From CAYVHU01 sp964451415 (GTDB lineage Bacteria; Pseudomonadota; Alphaproteobacteria; Rhodospirillales; Magnetovibrionaceae), in assembly GCA_964451415.1 (NCBI GenBank), contig CAYVHU010000011.1, forward strand, positions 23,638-87,637: a stretch of DNA of 64,000 nt, written 5' to 3'. Positions within the stretch are counted from its first letter, which is position 1. Every line of letters starts with the position of its first letter. Below are positions 22,962-31,407 of this stretch, in pieces. The position numbers and the translations under genes are program-made. The notes under the pieces are model-generated. The model did not search any database, was not told the DNA's origin, and was given only the letters and a program-made list of their open reading frames with translations.

Positions 22962-23785
22962 CGCGGTGGCATGGCGCCCACCACCAGCTCGGGGTCCAGA
23001 TGGATGTTCTTCCACGTCAGCCCCCAGTGCAAATGCGCACCCGTCACGCGTCCGGTTCGTCCCACCGTGCCGATGCGTTCGCCTTGTTTGACCTTTTGTC
23101 CCGCAACGACGGCAATGGAGCTCATGTGCGCATAGACCGTGCTCAAACCCAGCCCATGATCAATCATCACGGTCTTGCCGGTATAAAACATATTCGGCGC
23201 AACCAGCGCCACCACCCCATCGGCGGGCGCAACAATGGGCGTCCCCCAAGGCGCTGCGATATCGACACCATTGTGCGGGTTCTTCGGTTTGCCGTCCAAA
23301 ATCCGTTGCGAACCGAAAACCCCGGAAATCGGCCCTTTCACCGGCCAAATAAAGCCCTTCAGAAACAGGGCCTGCGCGCTTCGCAAGGCGCGCACCGCGC
23401 GAATTTCCGTATTGTCGGCAAGAATGCGTTTGATGTCTTCCGCACGCGGGCTCACTTGGCGCCGGGGGAGGCCGTTGATGCGCTGAATTTTGTAGGTTCT
23501 GGGCGTGATGGTGAAACGGCGGGTCTCCACTTGACCATTGGGCTTTTTCACGCTCAAGACCGCTTTGGCCTTGGCATCGCGACCGAAACCGAACACCACA
23601 TCGCCGCGCGCCGATACGGCCACCGCCCGGCCATCCAAAGAAACCTTCGAACCCGCCTGAACGCGCCCGCTCACCATGCCGCCTTGTTCGAAATTTCCCT
23701 TCAATTCCAAAGCGTGGGCAGAAACGCTGAACAGCGCCGCGAACAACACCGCGAACAACACCGCGAACAACAAACGTAATTTCAC
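22958..23785 (-). CDS. Periplasmic M23-family peptidase (LytM-type)
   Basis: A signal peptide (residues 1 to about 26, cleavage near SAHA) precedes an all-beta N-terminal domain. The C-terminal M23 domain has the zinc ligands intact: HNGVDIAAPWGTPI (His and Asp) and the final GAHLHWGLTW (HxH). It should therefore be an active peptidoglycan endopeptidase in the periplasm. Its ATG overlaps the xseA stop (ATGA), so it is co-translated with xseA. The signal peptide core is built from a 12-bp tandem repeat. Confidence 0.93.
   Translation of the reverse strand: MKLRLLFAVLFAVLFAALFSVSAHALELKGNFEQGGMVSGRVQAGSKVSLDGRAVAVSARGDVVFGFGRDAKAKAVLSVKKPNGQVETRRFTITPRTYKIQRINGLPRRQVSPRAEDIKRILADNTEIRAVRALRSAQALFLKGFIWPVKGPISGVFGSQRILDGKPKNPHNGVDIAAPWGTPIVAPADGVVALVAPNMFYTGKTVMIDHGLGLSTVYAHMSSIAVVAGQKVKQGERIGTVGRTGRVTGAHLHWGLTWKNIHLDPELVVGAMPPR
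23741..23776 (-). repeat. 12-bp tandem repeat in the signal peptide of the M23 peptidase
   Basis: About three copies of gaacaacaccgc (the last one diverged) encode the hydrophobic core LFAV-LFAV-LFAA. Slippage in steps of 12 bp would lengthen or shorten the core by four residues without changing frame. Confidence 0.8.
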
Positions 23786-25212
23786 AGCAAACTCCCCTGG
23801 CGATCTGTCTTTTTCTTTTTTACGGCCCCAGGCTTTGCGGGCGCACCGCCAATCACGCGGGCCCGCACGCTGCCGTTTTTGAAACGAACGTTCATATCGT
23901 CTCCCGGTCGCAACGCCTGCACACTGTCGACGGCACGGCCTCGAATATCCGTGACCAGGACGAAGCCCCGATCCAGGATGCGCCGGTACGAAAGGCTTTC
24001 CAACAAGCGCGCGCTTTGTTCCAATTTCTGCCGCCGCGCAGACGTCAATCGCGTCGCCGCATGGGCCAGATCATCGCTGCGATCTTCCAGATGCCGAACG
24101 GCAAAGTTCAGGTGCTGGCGCGGCGACACCAGCCGGCCTGCGATTTCAGCCAGCCGGCGGTGTCGGCGATGCACGCCGCCGGCTAGACTTCCGTCCAAAC
24201 GTTCGGCCCAATCGTCGAGACGTTGACAACGCTGCGCAACCAGACTTGCCAAGTCCGGCAAGCCGCGTCCCAAACCCGAAAGATCGGCCTTGTGTGTGCT
24301 TATCATGCGTGTTGCGCCGCGCGTTAAGCGTGCGGCCGTCTCTTGCAATCGCGCCAACAGTTCGCTGCGCACCGGCACCGCCATTTCCGCTGCCGCACTC
24401 GGCGTCGGCGCGCGCAGATCGGCAACGAAATCGATCAACGTGGTATCGCTTTCATGGCCCACGGCGCTAATTACGGGGATCGTGCTTTGGGCTACCGCGC
24501 GCACCACATTTTCTTCGTTGAACGCCCACAGATCTTCCAACGATCCGCCACCGCGCGCAACGATCAAAACGTCCGGGCGCGCGATGGCGCCACCGGGTTG
24601 CAAACGGTTGAAGCCCTCGATGGCGCCCGCAATCCGTTCTGCCGCCTCGTCGCCTTGAACCGGCGACGGCCACAGCAAAACATGCGTAGGAAAGCGATCA
24701 TTCAAACGGTGTAAAATATCGCGAATAACCGCGCCGGTAGGTGAAGTCACGACACCGATGAGGCGTGGCAGGAAGGGAATTTTCCGCTTTGCCTGCGCAT
24801 CGAACAAACCCTCGGCGGCCAGGGCCTTGCGACGATCCTCCAACAGCTTCAGCAACGCGCCTTCGCCCGCGACCTCCACGGCCTCGACCACGATTTGATA
24901 ATTCGATCGTCCGGGATAGGTGGTCAAACGTCCCGTGACGATGACCTCAAGGCCATCTTCGGGCCGCGCGGAAAGACGCGCCGCCGCGCCGCGCCAACAT
25001 ACCGCGTCCAACACCGCGCGATCATCCTTCAGCCGAAAGTACAAGTGCCCCGAGGCCGCACGTTTGAAACCCGAAATTTCGCCGCGCACGCGCACGAAGG
25101 CGAAGGCGTCCTCGACGAGACGTTTCACATGCCCGGAAATCTCCGAAACAGAAACAACAGGGGCATTCAGGCCCATATGGGAGGAGACCGGTCCGGTTTG
25201 CTGTTCACTCAT
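23782..25212 (-). CDS. xseA: Exodeoxyribonuclease VII large subunit
   Basis: XseA is the catalytic large subunit of the single-strand-specific ExoVII. An N-terminal OB-fold (VSVSEISGHVKRLVEDAF, RVRGEISGFKRAASGHLYF) precedes the nuclease core: GVVTSPTGAVIRDI, VARGGGSLEDLWAFN, VISAVGHESDTTL. A helical region and a C-terminal tail (RILDRGFVLVTD) follow. The start at MSEQQTG gives a normal 476 residues; the reading frame is open upstream but unconserved. The gene is divergent from purD. The small subunit xseB is not in the window. Confidence 0.96.
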   Translation of the reverse strand: MSEQQTGPVSSHMGLNAPVVSVSEISGHVKRLVEDAFAFVRVRGEISGFKRAASGHLYFRLKDDRAVLDAVCWRGAAARLSARPEDGLEVIVTGRLTTYPGRSNYQIVVEAVEVAGEGALLKLLEDRRKALAAEGLFDAQAKRKIPFLPRLIGVVTSPTGAVIRDILHRLNDRFPTHVLLWPSPVQGDEAAERIAGAIEGFNRLQPGGAIARPDVLIVARGGGSLEDLWAFNEENVVRAVAQSTIPVISAVGHESDTTLIDFVADLRAPTPSAAAEMAVPVRSELLARLQETAARLTRGATRMISTHKADLSGLGRGLPDLASLVAQRCQRLDDWAERLDGSLAGGVHRRHRRLAEIAGRLVSPRQHLNFAVRHLEDRSDDLAHAATRLTSARRQKLEQSARLLESLSYRRILDRGFVLVTDIRGRAVDSVQALRPGDDMNVRFKNGSVRARVIGGAPAKPGAVKKKKTDRQGSLL

Positions 25213-25295
25213 GGGCCGCAGTATGTATGATGCCGGGGGACGCGGCAAACCCGTCTGCGTCCGGGAAACAAACTTTTTCAGGGGGAAGTGCGTCA

Positions 25296-26588
25296 ATGAA
25301 GGTTCTGGTGGTGGGTTCGGGTGGACGTGAACATGCTTTGTGTTGGGCGATTGCCAAATCTGCGAAGTGCACGACACTTCTGGCCGCACCGGGTAACGCC
25401 GGTATTGCTCAAGTTGCCCGGTGCGTGGACATCGCCGCCGACGATATCGAGGCCCTCGTCGATTTTGCCGTTACGGAAAAAATAGACTTCGTGGTCGTCG
25501 GCCCGGAAGTTCCGCTGGTCGCGGGGCTGGTGGACAAACTGACAAACCACGATATCAAAGCCTTTGGCCCCACGGCACGCGCAGCGCAATTGGAAGGCTC
25601 CAAAGCCTTCATGAAGGACCTTCTGGAAAAATACGACATCCCCACCGCCGCTTATGGAACCTTTAATGAGCCGGACGCGGCCAAGGCCTACATCCTCAAG
25701 CAAGACGGCCCGCTGGTGGTCAAGGCGGACGGCCTCGCCGCCGGCAAGGGCGTGATCGTGTGCCACAATAAAAACGAGGCCTACGCCGCCATCGACCACA
25801 TGATGGTGGAACGCGCCTTTGGCGAAGCGGGCGACGAAATTCTCATCGAAGAGTTCATGGAAGGCGAGGAAATCAGCGTTTTCGCCCTTGTGGACGGCAA
25901 AACCGCGGTGACCTTGGCGGACGCTCAAGACCACAAGGCCGCCTACGATGGCGACACCGGCCCCAACACCGGGGGCATGGGCGCGTATTCCCCCGCGCCG
26001 GTCGTCACCAAAGCCCTGCGCGATAAAATCATGGACACCATCATCACACCGACCCTTGAGGCCATGAAGGCGGAAGGCTGTCCCTACACCGGCGTTTTGT
26101 TCGCCGGGCTGATGATCACGAAAAGCGGGCCGAAGGTCCTGGAATTCAACGTGCGTTTCGGCGATCCGGAATGTCAGGCCTTAATGGTGCGTTGCGACTC
26201 AGACATGTTGGACGCCTTGCTGGCGTGTAGCGAAGGTCGGCTCAGCGAGACTGAGATCAAATGGAAATCCGAAACCGCCCTGGTGGTGGTGATGGCGACG
26301 GAAGGCTATCCGGGACACTATGCCAAGGGCAGTGAAATCAAGGGCCTGGACAAGGCCGACGCCATCGAAGGCGTGCACGTCTTTCACGCTGGCACCAGGA
26401 CCGAAGACGGAAAGATCCTGGCCAATGGCGGCCGCGTTCTGGGCGTCACCGGCTTGGGCGATACCGTAAAGGCCGCCCAGAAGAAAGCCTACGCAGGCGT
26501 TGATGCCATCGACTGGCCGGAAGGCTTCTGCCGCCGCGACATCGGCTGGCGGACCCTGCAAGGAAAAAACGGGTCCGTCCCTTCTTGA
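25296..26588 (+). CDS. purD: Phosphoribosylamine-glycine ligase
   Basis: PurD is the ATP-grasp enzyme of step two of purine synthesis, joining glycine to phosphoribosylamine. The 430 residues start MKVLVVGSGGREHALCW and contain the ATP-grasp blocks VVKADGLAAGKGV, TGGMGAYSPAP and VLEFNVRFGDPE. The start is supported by GGGGGAAG upstream; an in-frame extension to 25227 is unconserved. Confidence 0.98.
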   Translation: MKVLVVGSGGREHALCWAIAKSAKCTTLLAAPGNAGIAQVARCVDIAADDIEALVDFAVTEKIDFVVVGPEVPLVAGLVDKLTNHDIKAFGPTARAAQLEGSKAFMKDLLEKYDIPTAAYGTFNEPDAAKAYILKQDGPLVVKADGLAAGKGVIVCHNKNEAYAAIDHMMVERAFGEAGDEILIEEFMEGEEISVFALVDGKTAVTLADAQDHKAAYDGDTGPNTGGMGAYSPAPVVTKALRDKIMDTIITPTLEAMKAEGCPYTGVLFAGLMITKSGPKVLEFNVRFGDPECQALMVRCDSDMLDALLACSEGRLSETEIKWKSETALVVVMATEGYPGHYAKGSEIKGLDKADAIEGVHVFHAGTRTEDGKILANGGRVLGVTGLGDTVKAAQKKAYAGVDAIDWPEGFCRRDIGWRTLQGKNGSVPS

Positions 26589-26623
26589 TCTTCTTCTTTT
26601 CCGCTCCTGTGCGCATTGGGGCT

Positions 26624-26652
26624 TTGCGCGGAAGCCTTCGCCTTGGTATACT
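26624..26652 (+). promoter_or_regulatory. Promoter of the SRP RNA gene
   Basis: A -10 box TATACT (26647-26652) lies six bases before the RNA start. A TTGCGC -35-like box (26624-26629) is 17 bp further upstream. The fit to a sigma-70 promoter is good at -10 and partial at -35. Confidence 0.6.
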
Positions 26653-26658
26653 GCGCCC

Positions 26659-26753
26659 GGGAGATCACCGTGGACGAGGTCCTCGCCAACCCGGTCAGGT
26701 CCGGAAGGAAGCAGCCGTAACGAGTTTCGCTTCGGGTCGCGTGTTGGTCTCCC
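26659..26753 (+). ncRNA. ffs: Bacterial small signal recognition particle RNA (4.5S)
   Basis: The universally conserved apical part GGTCAGGTCCGGAAGGAAGC, the Ffh-binding domain, is present. It is enclosed by a long hairpin whose ends GGGAGA (26659) and TCTCCC (26748-26753) pair. The length of about 95 nt is right. The RNA acts with Ffh in co-translational targeting of membrane proteins. It lies between purD and dnaX, a position common in Alphaproteobacteria. Confidence 0.93.
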
Positions 26754-26813
26754 ACCTTAAGTTTGCGGGCCTTTAACGAGGGAAGCGGCCGAACGGCCCT
26801 TGTAGATACGATC

Positions 26814-28580
26814 ATGCCCCAGGCCGAAACACCCTCTCAAAACGAACATCAAGGCGAATACCGGGTTCTCGCCCGCAAATACCGCCCTACGGATTTCAGC
26901 ACCCTGATCGGCCAGGACGCCTTGGTGCGCACCTTGACCAACGCCATCCAGACCGGTCGTCTGGCCCATGCGTTCATGCTGACGGGCGTGCGCGGGGTCG
27001 GCAAAACGACCACGGCACGCATTATTGCGCGGGCCTTGAATTGCATCGGGGCCGATGGCAAGGGCGGAGAAACGGTACAACCTTGCGGAGTCTGTGAGCA
27101 CTGCACCGCCATTGCCGAAGACCGCCACGTCGATGTGATGGAAATGGACGCCGCGTCGCGAACCGGTGTGGACGACATCCGCGAAATTATCGAAGGCGTG
27201 CGCTACAAACCCGTCTCCGCGCGCTACAAAATCTACATCATCGATGAAGTCCACATGCTGTCCAAAAACGCCTTCAACGCCTTGTTGAAGACATTGGAAG
27301 AACCGCCGGAACACGTCAAATTCATTTTCGCCACCACCGAGATCCGTAAAGTTCCGGTGACGGTACTGTCGCGTTGCCAGCGTTTCGATTTACGCCGCAT
27401 CGATATGGAAACCCTGGCAAAGCATTTCAAAGGCATCGTGGAACAAGAAGGCGCCAGCGTTTCCGAAGGCGCCCTGGCGCTGATCACACGCGCCGCCGAC
27501 GGCTCGGTGCGTGACGGCCTGTCCCTGCTGGATCAGGCCATCGCCCATACGACAGGCGCGGTGGACGAGACAGCCATCCGCGACATGTTGGGCCTGGCCG
27601 ACCGGGCACGCACCTTCGATCTGTTCGACGCGGTGATGAAAGGCGATGTCGGCAGCGCGCTCGACCAGATAGGCGCACAATACAATTGCGGCGCGGACCC
27701 GGTGCAAATTCTCCAAGACATGCTGGACCTGGTGCACTGGCTCACCCGTATCAAGGTCACACCGCGCGCCGCCGATGCCGCCGGCGTGGCGGAAATAGAA
27801 CGCACGCAAGGCCGCAAAATGGCCGAAACCCTGACCATGGCGACGCTGACCCGCGCCTGGCAGATGCTCTTGAAGGGCCTTCATGAAGTGCGCACCGCAC
27901 CCAGCGCCCTACAGGCGGCGGAGATGATTCTGGTGCGCTTGATGTACGGCCTGGAATTGCCCGCTCCGGCGGAGGTGCTGAAAAAGCTGTCCAACTTGCC
28001 CCCAACGTCGCAGACCGGCAGCAGCAGCACACAGACGTCATCATCCTCTCCTTCATCCCCCACCGCGACGCAAGGCAGCGCCCTTTCGCCGCGCTCCGGC
28101 CCCTCGTATTCGGGGACAACCATTTCGCATGCGGCACAGCTTGATGTCCATTCACTCAGCATGTCAGAGGTCCAGGCCCCCGACCCCCTCACGTTCGCAC
28201 AGGTGGTGGCACTAGCGGATCGTTTGGGAGAGCTGATTTTGTCCGCCAATCTGGCCGCGAACCTGCATCTGGTCAATTTCCAACCGGGCAAGATCGAATA
28301 CCGTCCCGCCGCGAACGCGCCGGGCGATCTGGCGCAGCGCCTGACAAAATTCCTCAATGACCACACGGCCCGACGCTGGGTTGTCTCGGTCTCACGCGCA
28401 ACGGGCGAGGCGACCTTGAAGCAGCAAGAAGAGGCCCTGGCGAGCGCCGAAAAGGCCAAGGCCGCCCACGACCCGCTTGTTCAGGCGGTGTTGACGGCCT
28501 TTCCCGGTGCGGAGTTGACTTCGGTCAACGATATTTCGCCCGACGCCGTGCCGCCCGCACAAACACACGACGAGGGCTAG
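26814..28580 (+). CDS. dnaX: DNA polymerase III tau/gamma subunit
   Basis: DnaX forms the clamp loader and bridges the replisome. The 588 residues start MPQAETPSQNEHQGEYRVLA. They have Walker A GVRGVGKTT, a zinc module CGVCEHC (with an earlier Cys), Walker B IIDEVHMLS and the sensor/SRC motif SRCQRFDL. A Ser/Thr-rich linker (about 420-455) and a C-terminal tau-like domain follow. A GAAAAAG run near 27979 resembles a weak slippery heptamer, but I see no evidence of a programmed gamma product. The usual dnaX-ybaB-recR order is interrupted here by three genes on the opposite strand. Confidence 0.96.
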   Translation: MPQAETPSQNEHQGEYRVLARKYRPTDFSTLIGQDALVRTLTNAIQTGRLAHAFMLTGVRGVGKTTTARIIARALNCIGADGKGGETVQPCGVCEHCTAIAEDRHVDVMEMDAASRTGVDDIREIIEGVRYKPVSARYKIYIIDEVHMLSKNAFNALLKTLEEPPEHVKFIFATTEIRKVPVTVLSRCQRFDLRRIDMETLAKHFKGIVEQEGASVSEGALALITRAADGSVRDGLSLLDQAIAHTTGAVDETAIRDMLGLADRARTFDLFDAVMKGDVGSALDQIGAQYNCGADPVQILQDMLDLVHWLTRIKVTPRAADAAGVAEIERTQGRKMAETLTMATLTRAWQMLLKGLHEVRTAPSALQAAEMILVRLMYGLELPAPAEVLKKLSNLPPTSQTGSSSTQTSSSSPSSPTATQGSALSPRSGPSYSGTTISHAAQLDVHSLSMSEVQAPDPLTFAQVVALADRLGELILSANLAANLHLVNFQPGKIEYRPAANAPGDLAQRLTKFLNDHTARRWVVSVSRATGEATLKQQEEALASAEKAKAAHDPLVQAVLTAFPGAELTSVNDISPDAVPPAQTHDEG

Positions 28581-28582
28581 AA

Positions 28583-28888
28583 TCAGAGAACCGTGGTCAA
28601 CCACGCCAATTCGGCGCTGCCGTTGCGGGCATAGGCGGTGATTTCGGTGCCGGCGCGAAAATCGCCGGGAAACGAGACCTTCCAGTTACCCTCGTCGTCC
28701 GAAACGGCCGGCAGGTTCGCCGACTGGACGCCGTTGGTGGGAATTTCATAATAAACTTGGACGTTCTGACAGGCTTCCGCGGTCACACCAGCGATGGTGA
28801 AACCATGGTGCAAGGGGGGGTGACCTTGGGGATGGATGTGTTCAATCTGGATGCGTTCAACTTGGGTATGGGCAATCCTGGCGGACAT
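28583..28888 (-). CDS. Small hypothetical protein, Ig-like beta-sandwich pattern
   Basis: I do not recognise this 101-residue protein. After a His-rich start (HIHPQGHPPLHHG) it has alternating beta-type segments with DDEGNWKVSFP and GTEITAYARNGSAE, a pattern common in single bacterial Ig-like domains. There is no signal peptide or membrane segment. A GGAAAAGAG ribosome site precedes the ATG. The next gene upstream on the same strand has the same architecture, which suggests a functional pair. Confidence 0.55.
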   Translation of the reverse strand: MSARIAHTQVERIQIEHIHPQGHPPLHHGFTIAGVTAEACQNVQVYYEIPTNGVQSANLPAVSDDEGNWKVSFPGDFRAGTEITAYARNGSAELAWLTTVL

Positions 28889-29067
28889 TTTTTTCTCTTT
28901 TCCATTTTGATCATGGCGATAAATATAAAACGCAACAGAGACGGTTTTGTGACGATCCCCGCCCCCTGCCGACGCGCCGCATTACGCTTTGGAACCTGTA
29001 AAAAGACTCGCGTTCGAAACACAGCGCGCCGGTTTCATTCAAGATATGGAAATGATTGCGCCGCCAT

Positions 29068-29349
29068 TTACGACAAGGTGATGGATTTCTCACCCGGTTT
29101 GACCTTGCCGTCGGGGTCGGCAGCCTTAATCGTTAAGGTGCCGGAGGGTGAAAAATCATCCAGAATGTTGCTGGACCAGGTGTCGCCGCTAATGGTGGCG
29201 TCCTGCTTACCGATGGACATGCCGTTGAGCAGGGCTTGCACCGTGATTGACGTCGCACCACCGGTCTGCCCGGATGATTTGACGCCCTTGTCCAAGCCTT
29301 GGTTGCCTGTGTCTTCGGGAGTGATGGTATCTACGGTAATTCTGGACAT
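29068..29349 (-). CDS. Small hypothetical protein, single Ig-like domain
   Basis: This 93-residue protein of unknown role is led by a strong ribosome site (AGGAGG, six bases before the ATG). The part ITVQALLNGMSIG...ATISGDTWSSN...GTLTIKAADPDGKV follows the strand pattern of bacterial Ig-like (Big) domains. No export signal is visible, so it is either cytoplasmic or a subunit of a larger assembly. The 179 bases between it and the related downstream gene hold nothing else that I can support. Confidence 0.6.
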   Translation of the reverse strand: MSRITVDTITPEDTGNQGLDKGVKSSGQTGGATSITVQALLNGMSIGKQDATISGDTWSSNILDDFSPSGTLTIKAADPDGKVKPGEKSITLS

Positions 29350-29458
29350 ATTCGTCCTCCTGGATCGTTAAGGTTAAAGACGATCTTCTCCCCGGCGGAC
29401 GGACACACGACAGCACAACCAAAAGGTTGTGTCAACTATACATTGCACGTTCTGCGCG

Positions 29459-30295
29459 TTAAAACAAGAAGACGTTTTTGGCCGCCACACCCCAGGCTTC
29501 GAGAAAGGCGCCGAGGTGCGGGCGCTCTGCGCGTTCGGCTTCGATCAGGCTTACCACATCGGCGACGGCGCGGTTGTAGCCGTCCTTGGTGATGCTTCCG
29601 CGCGTCAGTTGATAGCGCAGATACACAAGATACGTGTTCAAAACATCGGTTTCGCAGTAGTCGCGAATCTCGCCGATGCGCCCTTCGTCGAACAGCGGCG
29701 CAACTTGCGAGCCGTCCACCCCGAACTTGCCGGGAAAGCCCAAAACGGCACACACTTCGTTCAGTTTCAGACCCCGGCTTGCCGCGCCGAAGTCGCTCAG
29801 AGCTTCTTGCAGATCGCAATGAAAATCCTGTGCATAGCGTGAAGTGTAATTCTCCCACTTGTTGGAAACGTCATGAAAGACCGCTGCGGTAATGCCGTGC
29901 ACCATGGCGCGGTGGCGCAGCACCGGCACGTCGAAACCACGCCCGTTGTAACTCACCAAACGCGGGCGATTCTTGTCGATAAATTGGAAAAAACCGCCCA
30001 CCAGATCGCGCTCCGGCGCTTTGGCATCGCCGCCGGAACGCAATTCTTTCAGATAATAGGTTTCATGACGGCCCTCGCGCACGATCTCCGCAGCCAGGAA
30101 ACTCACCGCCACGACACGGTGAAACGGTTGGCGGACGAAAGCATTCTGTCCGCCGGTGACTTCCAGGTGGTAAGCCTCCAGCGCCGCGCGGCGCTGCTGC
30201 ACATCTCCACCGGCATCGCCCCCAAGCAAGTTGGAAACGCAATCGGTGTCGGGTACGGTTTCAATGTCGAAAACAAACAGGTTTTGGCGTTGCAT
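29459..30295 (-). CDS. Predicted 3'-5' exonuclease, PolB-proofreading-like DEDDy family
   Basis: This 278-residue protein resembles the stand-alone PolB-type exonuclease domain. Exo I is FVFDIETVPD, Exo II is LVSYNGRGFDVPVLRHRAM, and Exo III is YCETDVLNTYLVYLRY (the DEDDy tyrosine form). It probably trims 3' DNA ends in repair. No polymerase domain is attached. It is divergent from ybaB-recR, with a recombination-repair flavour to the neighbourhood. Confidence 0.85.
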   Translation of the reverse strand: MQRQNLFVFDIETVPDTDCVSNLLGGDAGGDVQQRRAALEAYHLEVTGGQNAFVRQPFHRVVAVSFLAAEIVREGRHETYYLKELRSGGDAKAPERDLVGGFFQFIDKNRPRLVSYNGRGFDVPVLRHRAMVHGITAAVFHDVSNKWENYTSRYAQDFHCDLQEALSDFGAASRGLKLNEVCAVLGFPGKFGVDGSQVAPLFDEGRIGEIRDYCETDVLNTYLVYLRYQLTRGSITKDGYNRAVADVVSLIEAERAERPHLGAFLEAWGVAAKNVFLF

Positions 30296-30387
30296 GGGGA
30301 CGATGGTATACAGTGGCAGACCACCGCGCCAGTGTCCTTTGTCTCACGAGAAACAAGGCGCGGTCTCTTGTGGATAACGGAGCGATA

Positions 30388-30711
30388 ATGAAAAATCTCG
30401 GCCAGATGATGAAGCAGGCCCAGCAAATGCAGGCCCGCATGAGCGAACTGCAAAATGAAATGGAGGCCCACGAGGCCGAAGGTGCCTCCGGCGGGGGAAT
30501 GGTGAAAGTGCGCCTGTCGGGTAAGTTCGATGCCCGCACCATTTCCATCGACCCCAGCATCATCGACCCCGACGATCCGGAAATGCTGGAAGACCTGATT
30601 TGCGCCGCCTTCAACGATGCCAAGGCGAAGGTCGATGCCTTCAAGGCGGAAAAGATGGCGGAGGTGACGGGCGGACTGCCCCTGCCGCCGGGCTTCAAGC
30701 TGCCCTTCTAA
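30388..30711 (+). CDS. ybaB: YbaB/EbfC nucleoid-associated protein
   Basis: This 107-residue dimeric DNA-binding protein has the family start MKNLGQMMKQAQQMQARM, the loop GASGGGMVKVRLSG and a C-terminal GGLPLPPGFKLPF. Its stop shares a base with the recR ATG (TAATG), so translation is coupled. Confidence 0.96.
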   Translation: MKNLGQMMKQAQQMQARMSELQNEMEAHEAEGASGGGMVKVRLSGKFDARTISIDPSIIDPDDPEMLEDLICAAFNDAKAKVDAFKAEKMAEVTGGLPLPPGFKLPF

Positions 30712-31325
30712 TGAGCGCGCCTTCCGCAACGGGCGGACCGGAAAGCATCGATGCACTAATTGAACTGCTGGCCAGAATTCCCGGCCTGGGGCCGCGTTCG
30801 GCACGTCGTGCGGCGTTGCATCTGTTGAAACGCCGTGAATCCCTCATGGTGCCCTTGACGCGCGCCTTGGGCGAGGCGGCGCAGAATGTGAAGGCGTGTT
30901 CGATTTGCCGCAACATCGACACCCGCGATCCGTGCCGCATATGCACAGACCCCAAGCGTGACGCCAGCCAGATCTGCGTGATCGAAAACGTCGGCGATCT
31001 GTGGGCGATGGATCGCGTGGTGGGATTCAAGGGAACGTACCATGTTCTGGGGGGCGCATTGTCGGCCCTTGACGGGGTGGGTCCGGAAGATTTGAGCATC
31101 GCCGCACTTGTGGAGCGCGCCAGCGCCCCGGCGGTCGAAGAGGTCATCCTCGCCACCAACGCCACCGTGGACGGGCAGACGACCGCACACTATATCGCCG
31201 AACGCCTGGCGGGCGCACAGGTGAAAGTATCGGCCCTGGCCCACGGCGTTCCGCTTGGCGGCGAACTCGACTATCTGGACGAAGGCACGTTGTTCGCCGC
31301 TTTAAAGGCACGAAAGCCGTTTTAG
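30711..31325 (+). CDS. recR: Recombination mediator RecR
   Basis: RecR works with RecO (and RecF) to load RecA on gapped DNA. The 204 residues contain the helix-hairpin-helix region ARIPGLGPRSARRAALHLL, a four-Cys zinc finger (CSICRNIDTRDPCRIC) and a Toprim domain (ICVIENVGDLWAMDR, Walker-like VEEVILATNATVDG). The length and order are standard. Confidence 0.97.
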   Translation: MSAPSATGGPESIDALIELLARIPGLGPRSARRAALHLLKRRESLMVPLTRALGEAAQNVKACSICRNIDTRDPCRICTDPKRDASQICVIENVGDLWAMDRVVGFKGTYHVLGGALSALDGVGPEDLSIAALVERASAPAVEEVILATNATVDGQTTAHYIAERLAGAQVKVSALAHGVPLGGELDYLDEGTLFAALKARKPF

Positions 31326-31407
31326 CAACGCATGCGATTTATAATACTAAGCTTTTTTACGAACCCGTCATAGCCCCGTTACAGCCATCATCGATAGTAC
31401 CACTTTG

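Noticed and set aside
27970..28000. Possible programmed -1 frameshift in dnaX at GAAAAAG, as used in E. coli to make gamma.
   Set aside because: The heptamer is not the consensus, and the -1 frame runs about 55 codons before a stop, with no stimulating structure evident near it.
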